Part shown: positions 42,201 to 51,200 of the stretch, piece by piece
Layout: every line of letters begins with the position of its first letter
Numbering within the stretch: position 1 is the first letter of the stretch
Assembly: GCA_013397935.1 (NCBI GenBank)
Contig: VZRN01002948.1
Location: forward strand, 548,015 to 612,014
Reading direction: 5' to 3'
DNA: 64,000 nt
DNA from: Dasyornis broadbenti
Lineage: Eukaryota > Chordata > Aves > Passeriformes > Dasyornithidae
The notes under the pieces: model-generated
What the model saw: the letters and a program-made list of their open reading frames with translations, nothing else
What the model was told of the DNA's origin: nothing
Databases searched by the model: none
Made by a program: the position numbers and the translations under genes

Positions 42201-45200
42201 GTGGCAATTATTACTGTAGGTACTGGAGTTTTCTCTGGTTCTTTTCTTACCTGGACATTTACAAATAAAGAACTTAAAATTATATATTATTTTAAAATAT
42301 GTTTGTGATTTTCAATATAGTTGGAAAAGAGCATAGAAATAAAAGGTAGCAAAGATGTCAAACTCTGTATTTTGAAATCATTTAGTCTGGAAACAACAAT
42401 AACAACATGAACATGGACTTTGTATAAAACATTTAACATAAAAAGAATAAAACATTCCACAAATGCTTGCTTTGCTACTGAAAGCAGTACTAAAAAAAAA
42501 ATGGCTCAGAGAAAAACTGTCCTGCATTATAATCACTTTGAGAAAGTGTAGGATATTAAAAATAAGTTTTAGGAAACTTTCAGTTTGACAAGACTTCAAA
42601 TACCAAGTTCAGATGTAATTCTGTTTCTCACTGTTTTCAATATAGGTTACACTTTCTTCCTCTTGCATTTCAACTAAAATGCAAATGTAAATTTCTCTAT
42701 AAAAGCTGGCCTTACATTAAATCACATTTGTCTGATAAAACACATGCTAAATTAATCTGAATTCAAATCACTCATCGGTATTTTCAAAATTGATTTCAAT
42801 GCAGAATGAGTTTTTCCTCCTTTTTTCTGACCCACTGTGCTGCCAACAAACAAAGCAGGCTACAAAAGGCAAGCTTAGAGACAAAATCAGAAACACCTCC
42901 CCCCACCCCAACAAAATTTAAGAGCTAGTTTCTACATGTCAATTTTTTAAATGATTAAGAATACGATCTGGTAAATTACCATACAATATATGAAAAAAAT
43001 AGGTTTTTCTAGGTTAACGTTTTGCAACTTTATCTATCACATTCTTAGATATAACTAATGAAAGTGAAATAAAGGAAAAGGAAAAAGGAACGACAGTCAT
43101 CATAGAAAAGAGACAGGAAAATAATAGCACTGTAAACTGGAAGAGTGAACATGTATAAAAGAAAAATAATAACAGCATCCCATTTGTCTTGTTCATAGGC
43201 TTGTCTTTGGTATGAGATATAAGATCTTTGAACAAGGTAGGGCATGACAGGTAAAATCTGTATTCACCTTTTCAGGAGAGATGTGCCTTTGTTCTTGTGA
43301 AGTGACAATTTCTTCTCTAGTTCTCGATATCATTGTTTGTTTTGTGGATTTATCACTGGTAACTACTACCATTGCCTCCTTTTTCATCTGATTTTTATAG
43401 CAACAAACAAAAAAACCAAAGCCTTAAAATTCACTTAAAAAAATTAATCATCAAAATAAGAGGAGAAGGAAAAATAAGAGATGAATGTAAGTGAAGGAAA
43501 ATACTAAGGGAGAATTATTTTATTCCTAGTGAGGAAACTATAAATGAGATATTAGAGAAAAAATTTCATCATTGTAAGGATAATGTTAGAGAATAAATGA
43601 GAAGAGAGAATAGAGGATCACTTTTAGAGAAAGCATTCTTAAACTTAAAAAGAATAATTAGTTCAATCCTGTTAGGATGGAATGCAATGACGCAAGTGAA
43701 CCTGAACATTCCTTTACAGTCTAGATGTTCTAGATGAGTATGCATGCTTTTGCAGTGCACTGGGTAATATCTTGTTAATTCCTCACAATGAATCATGCCT
43801 TGTTTGCACGTTGGATGAAGGGATAAAAGGGAAATCATAGAATGTCTGTGCTCTATTTCTACCTGCTCATGAACAGGCTGAACGTGGACTGCAGTCATTG
43901 CTGTCCTTTGAGCAGTTTGCTCTACAACACCTGGAGCTGGTTCTCTCACCATGGCTTGATCCACAGCAGCAACAACTGTAGCAATAGCTGCTGATTTTTC
44001 ACTGTCCTTTCTCACCTATATTAGTCACATCAAAAGACATTTTTTTCATATTTTGCATCCACTCAGAAGAAGCAGAAAAGAAGTACAGAGACAGAACGTT
44101 GCAAAGAAGCTTTTCCATATCTGCAGCAGCGCTCTCTCAACAGCAGATGCACACATTTTTACACACAGCCTCTCAGATTCCATTTAGCAGATCTCTAGCA
44201 GTGTTGAGAGCCCACATAAAGCAATGTTTTTTCCAAAAACAGACTTTACCTCTCTAGCGCCAGTGGCCACCTCGCCAGCAGCAGCACCAGTGACGGTAAC
44301 TTGTTCTTGGACCCCGTATCTCCCCTCCCATCTTTCTTCAGTCACTTGGGTAGTGCTTGTAGATACTCTTGTTTCCCTCATCTGAGTTTCCGTGGTTGCA
44401 GCATATCCTTCCTGCTTCCAAGGAGGAAGGACATCAGCACCAGCTGTTGTCACCACGTGTGGTTTACGGATTGGAGATGGAGATTTCACTGGTCTAATAG
44501 GTGAGGTGGAGATTCTCCCAGCAGGAGAAACTGACCTAATGAAAACAATAGAGTATTAATGTCACTAATGTACTGCCACAGAGTGATAACTGTATAAACA
44601 GCTTCAGCCTGAACTTGAACACAGTCCCCATTTAGGGTATCTTCAGTAATGTGTAGTTTGAATCCAAGTAAAGTTTTTGAGAGGTCCTACTTGTAAACTA
44701 CACTAGCTTGTTTTTCACATTATGCCTAATGTGTGTTTTTGTCATTCTCATAACCGTAACATGTCTTTGTAGTAGCTTAATTTAAAAAAAATATAAGAGC
44801 AAGTGGTAAAGGGAACTTCAATCAACCAAATATATTTGAAATATAAAAATACATCATGACTTTACATTTGCTCTATCCTGATTCTCATAAAAGGACTAAT
44901 ATGAAAGGCTCACAGGCTGTAAATACTACATAATACATTCATGGTCCAGTTTCTGTAGAGAGACAAATTTATTAATGTAACCAATCTTTATAAAAATATC
45001 ATGTAGCAACCACCTAGGAAAACAACTGTATGTACTCTGATACTACATCTTATTTTCATGTGTCATCCATATATGTACTCCTAAACCAGGCAAGTTTCTT
45101 GTCAGTGCCTATATTTTTCCCCACATTTTCATTTACAAATCACAGACACAATAATTGGTATCCACTTGGAAAGGGCTAATTTCTGAATTTTGATATTCCA

Positions 45201-48200
45201 AAATTTCTGTCCTAATTCTAGCTGACAGCTTTAAAGTGTTTTCCAAAATTCTTAAACAAGCTTTCTAACATAGAATTTCTTTGAGTGGTATTTTTTGCTG
45301 TATTTCCCAGAGAACGTTAACAAATAGCAGCAGTAGGGGGCAGCAGCATCATACTAATTTTTAGATTTAGTCTTTTCTACTGTGTTGTATATCTAAAAGC
45401 GGTCTGACCAGCAAGGGAGGACAAGCTTCCAGTTCCATATGTGCTCTAGATGGCACTATTGAATTCTTTTTTCATGTATGCAGTTTGTTAGTTACTGCTA
45501 GTTGCTATCTTTCCTTTTGTTCCTGTCCTTGCAAGTTATTCTCAGTGGGGTAAAATTCACTACCACACCCAGCTCTGGGAACTTAAATGAGGCTCTTCTG
45601 AACACTCAGCTTGGAGACATTTCATCCATGATGCTGGTGCTTCAGGATACTGAAACTGTAGGACTTTCAAAACACTCTTCTCTATACCTGACTCTCAGCA
45701 CAGACCTCATGAGGTCTCCCCAACCACGAGCCCTGGTCTTCAAATCACTCATTTTCCCTCCCTAGATCCTCTACACAGCAGAGTTAAACTTCATTGTTCC
45801 ATGACCATATTTAACTTGCCTGCCTTCAAAACATTATTTCTGTAGTCATTACCAGCACACACGGAATATGAACTCTAAATTTTTTACATATCCTTTCGTT
45901 CTGTTTGCCACTTATCGGTGCCACTGCTCTTTTCTCTGTTCATCTAAAATAATCAAGGACCAACTGCTCTACTGTTTTTTTCCTCTTTCATTTCATTTCT
46001 CCATCATTAAATGGATCTGTGAGTGCTACTTTGGCTCTGTGTAGAGCGATCAAATAGGATTTTCTACAATGGCCGATAGAAGTCTACATAGGAGGCACGC
46101 ATTTCTATAGCAGTGACAAATATAGCACAGTATAGCTTGCCATCAGAATAAACGCAGTCAGTAATAAGACAGCGCTTTCTTTCGTTTTACACTATGCTCT
46201 CATTCTATAGCATTACTGCTATATGCAAAAGTGATTCCAAAAGCAATACTTTTTGAAAGAATGGTAATTTTACCTTACTGGTGAGGGTGTCGGTGCTCTG
46301 ACATGTCTTACAGGTGATGGTGATTGTCTAACAGGTGATGGGGATTGCTGTCGTGCCATTTGTGCTTTTGCAGCAGTTGTTGGGGTTGGTGATTTTGATG
46401 TAGGTCTAGGAGGCATTCGTGGAGGTGCCTTGTGTGGGAGCTGTTGGGTGGTTGCACCTTCTATAACCATTTCAACACTTGTAAGTGATCTGGCATCAAA
46501 GTGGGTTTCAGTCTTCTACAATGAAAAACAAGAAAAAGAAAAATAGGGTGAGGTACTGCAGAAATAATCTTCCACATTTTAGCCATACCTGCTTTGTTTT
46601 TGAAAATTATACCTTTTCAATTCTGGCTTGTCTTGTTTGTGAAATCTGAGCAGTCGAAACAATTGTCTTTGTCTTTTTAGCAGGAACGGCTTCTTCCTCG
46701 CCTTTTAAAAGAGAAAATGTGGTCCGAAGAATCGCATATGGCAGCAATCAATAAACAGTTGGAGAAATAAATGAATGGTCAACTCCAATTATATAAAAAT
46801 TTACATATGCAGCAGAAAAATAATTAAGCAACCATCTGTTTTACCTTCAATGTCTATAGACAGATAACTGTGAAAACTGTTGAAACATTATTACTGCATT
46901 ACCTAGTCATTAGAAAAAAAACTCAAACAAAGCAAAACTAAATACATTTGTTGTAGATTCATCATATCAGTCCTGGGTCTAAAATGATTACAGAGTCTCT
47001 AAGCCTGACTGAAGTGAAATCCAAGCAAGACTGCTCTGGGTAGCATGATCCCCTGCTACAATTCTTTAAGAAATGTCTTCATCCTTACCAGCCTCATTTA
47101 CAAGACCATATATAGTTATGCAGTCTAATACATCTATACTATCAAATCCAGCTTACAAATAAAACTTTGAGAGATCTACAGACCCAAATGAGAACAGCTC
47201 AAGGTATCCTACACTTCTTTTCTCTTTACTGTATCCTCCACTTAAAGAAGACCCATTCTGGAGAATAAGTCCTTTTAAAACTCAGACAGAAATCTTCGGT
47301 GAATTTCATCAAAGACACTGCATTTTTCACAACAAGTTAATAACTCTTGAGAAAGAAGTTATAAATTAACTTGTTGATATAACTGCAATGAAGTGCTGCA
47401 TATTGCACCACTAGAATTAATACTCTGATCTTCATATCCTGCAACTTCAGCTCTGTTACCTTGAATTAACAATTCAGCTGTTGAAGTAGCACGTCCCACA
47501 TTATTTGTGGCATTTACTGAATAGGTGCCGGAGTCTTCAGGGTATGCTTCTGCAATTATTAAGCTGTAAAGGTCTCCTTCTTGTAAAATTTTAAAATCGG
47601 GGGAGCTTTTGATTTCTACTCCATCCCGATAGAACTTCACCACAGGTGTAGGGATTCCAGTCACTCTCACGTCAAGTCGAACTTGACTTCCTTGTCTTGC
47701 AGTCATGCTCTGTAGTCGTTGTGAGAAGTTTGGTGGCGCTGTTCCAGCTGCATTTTTATTGAAGAAGTAAACAGAAAACCAGTGGTGTCTGTTAAAAATA
47801 CCTGTAAGTACTAGATACTTCCATTACTAGATATGCATGAGGTCTGTTTATATCTCACATGCTACTGACAGATGGTACCTTCTGAAACATTCAAAACATT
47901 AGGAGTTGATATGCCAAAGTGCAAACACCCTTAACTTTATTCAAACATTTAAAATTTCTGATATTTCTGATTATTTCCATGATTGCAAATATTTCTAGAA
48001 TTACAGATATATTTTTTATAACCATAGGCATTAAGCATGGTCTCCTGGTATGGCCCTTCATGAGACTTATTCTGTTAAATATCATTGATACCATTAGATA
48101 TCATTAATGGCTCAGTCCTGCAGAACTTTATCCTTCCTTTTATGAGCAATTTCAATGTAGCCAGTATGACAGACCACGGGAGCGGAGGGGTACAGGGCTA

Positions 48201-51200
48201 AGCCAGAAGCTTGTAATTATGAATAAGAGTTTGTAAGATCAAGATTAAACTTTATACAGTTAAAATGCCAAGGACGCTCTTAGACATTACTGGTGAGAAC
48301 ACATGCTGAATTCTAGACCGCTTCAGGAAAAGGAATGTGGTTTGCTATTTTTTTACTGATCATGTACTTGAAATCTGAACTCTTTTCATTATGTGTGACT
48401 CTTCTATCACTCTAGCAGGCAGAGATGCCTTGCTTTAGCTGTTCTGTACCTGTGACAAGCAGCTCAGCAGTACTAGTTGCTTGCCCAGATCCATTGGTGG
48501 CTTGGACAGTGTATCTTCCGCTGTTGGCTTCCGTCACGGTGGGGATCACCAGTTTAGCGCGGCCATCACTAAACGAGATCTGCACACCGGGCAGAGTTGC
48601 AGCAGAGAGAACCTGGCCATCCCGATACCAGTTCACCTCAGGAACTGGGAAACCTACCGAAGAGCAAGACAAATGGAGATTAAGACATTACAAAATGCCA
48701 GATATAAAAAATTACCAGAATACACACTCACGTATGCACTGTTACAATGGAGCATAATGCCATAGATATGAATATATGTCCAGTGGCACAGTGGCAAAGG
48801 AATTTATTTTTAGGAAGTTCTCTAAAATGCACAGAGCAACAGGGCAGCTGCACTGGCTCCTGTGTTGAGGAAATCACTTGAATAATGAGAGGACTGCAGT
48901 GTTTGGCAAGCCTATTAAGGAATAGAAGTTCATCAAAACCATGGTGGGGATGAATTAATGTGAGGTATTTTTAAAATGTATTTGCTAGTATCTAAGTAGC
49001 TTTGCTTATTGCTAACATATTTATCCAGTCCAATTGTTTGGAGACAATGTAAAGATCACTACTTCCAATCAAGTTAAGCGTTTGTTAGAGCACCACTATG
49101 GCTTTAGAAAATGAAGTGAAAGAAAAAGTGACTGCTGTAGATGTTAAAATAAAATGCTATCAAAGTTTTGGGAGTTTTGATTTATTTTTCTGGAATTTTT
49201 TGAGTTTGATCAACTGCAAGTCATCTGGAATCAGCTGTTCAAATATATTATTCTTTTGTTGTCAGGATCATCAGTTGTCAGCAAGAGTCTTCTGGTCAGA
49301 AAAATTTCAATTATACCTACAGCTGATTTTTGGTTTTAAAAGGTGATTTTAGATTCCCTGTGGAAATCCTCTTCCCCAAGTTCTACTCAGCCAAATTCAC
49401 TGAGCAACTTAAATCCGTTTGATGAACAAGTAACATTTTTATATGAGCCACATAAGGAGAACAGGTAATTTAAGGAGGCAGTTCCAGCTCAAAATCTTTT
49501 TTGTAGTCCTAGAACATAATTTCTTCAAAATTAAAATCCCTGCAAATTCACTCCATGTACATCTCCTCTCAACACAAATCACCAGTTGCACTGCACAGGG
49601 GCTCAGGAATGAGATCTGAGACTGCATTTAGAGATGAATTAATTTTCCCAGTTCTAATCTCTGTGGTTTGGAAAGCCTCAGGTACACAGTATTCTGCTTC
49701 CTTTCTAGAGTATCCTGCCTATAAACAGAATAAATTATTAGGGATTTTTATGTGCCAGGAAAACGACTGTGTGAGAATAAAGTGAAAGGGAAGCTGAGAT
49801 ATGTAGATTGAAGATTTTACTGGTTGACTGCGGTCCCATCAGACATGGTTAGGAAAGTTTAAAATCTGGCAGTAAACCGCTGATATTTAGATTAAAGTAA
49901 AACAGAAACTCATACAGAGAAAGAGAATGTGGACAGTTTTAGGGAGGATTAGAAATCAAAAGGATAAAAGTACATTTAAGCATTGTTAATTTTACAGATG
50001 GAAGTTATCAAACAGTCTGGATGGGATGTGGTATTTTGCAATTAATAATTCAATTTTGTGCTATTTCTGCTGGGCAACTTGGGCATTATCATAATAAACA
50101 CAGAGTATACAGCAGACCCCAGTGATTTCATTCAGAGTTATGTTTCTTCATTATTTGTGAAAATTAGTTTAAAAATGTTTTAAGCTAGGCAAACCCCCCA
50201 AAACGTGTCCTGAATAGTGAATTTCTTAAAATATTGTCAAAAGGTCTATTTTCTTGAGGTGCTATTGTATGATGGTTAGCAAACATGGGAGTTTCTGTGG
50301 CAGGTTGAAAAAGGCCTGCATTTTTTAAGTGGAGTCTATTATATCAAACTGCTATGTACAAGAGATCCAAAGTTAGATGCCATTTTGGAAATCTCAGCCC
50401 AAGTTCATGTTAAAAACTCAACTCCACAAATTTACTTGCACTCTGCTAGTCGCATGTCACAGAGCTAGGTAAGATCTATCTTAGATTATAGATATGTGTG
50501 CCTGCTCTATAAGGAGTAGGGGTTTACTTCTACATGTCCAAAATGACACCATGATTTGACTATTAATTATTAGGACAATCTTTTTTTTCATTTTATAACT
50601 GTCTTCAAGGTTTTTTGAACTTTAATGCCAAAAAAGATGAAAATCAACCCAAAGTGCCTCAAATTCACAGCTTAAGTAATTGAATTCAATAAGATTCTCC
50701 TGATACTGATATGAGAGGGACTGCCAACTTGTGTGTGATCTGTGTGCTACTTTCAACAATAAGCACTATGTAAAGGCTGACTTGCACTGGGTAATACCTG
50801 AAAATACCAGTTCAAAAAAAAAGTAAGCAGGGTACAGGTTAGTTCTTCATGAAAACATTCAAACTTGATCAGTACTGTGCAGACATGAGCATTGCCACAC
50901 TTCTAATGTCAGCAACACTTCTGACTTTCTTGTCTCATGACTCCTCAGTCACTGGTGACCCAGTAGGACTCGCCCTGTGACGATGTCCTGGCTGCTCCGG
51001 CATTTTAATAACAGGGTTTGTGTGTTCTGTGCTGTTACATGCTGGGTATATTCATCTGATATCAACCCTTTGTAAAGTGGCACTTAATTCACAGTCTAAC
51101 AGCACAATTCATTTGTTCTAGTTTACACACAGCAAAATTGCATCTCAGGTGGTTGCTAAGCTCTTCTTGATACCCTTAGATTAACTGAACTCTTCACATT

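Noticed and set aside
45502..45765. Plus-strand ORF of 87 codons
   Set aside because: No homology recognised, no flanking gene signals; intronic chance ORF in a slightly GC-richer patch.
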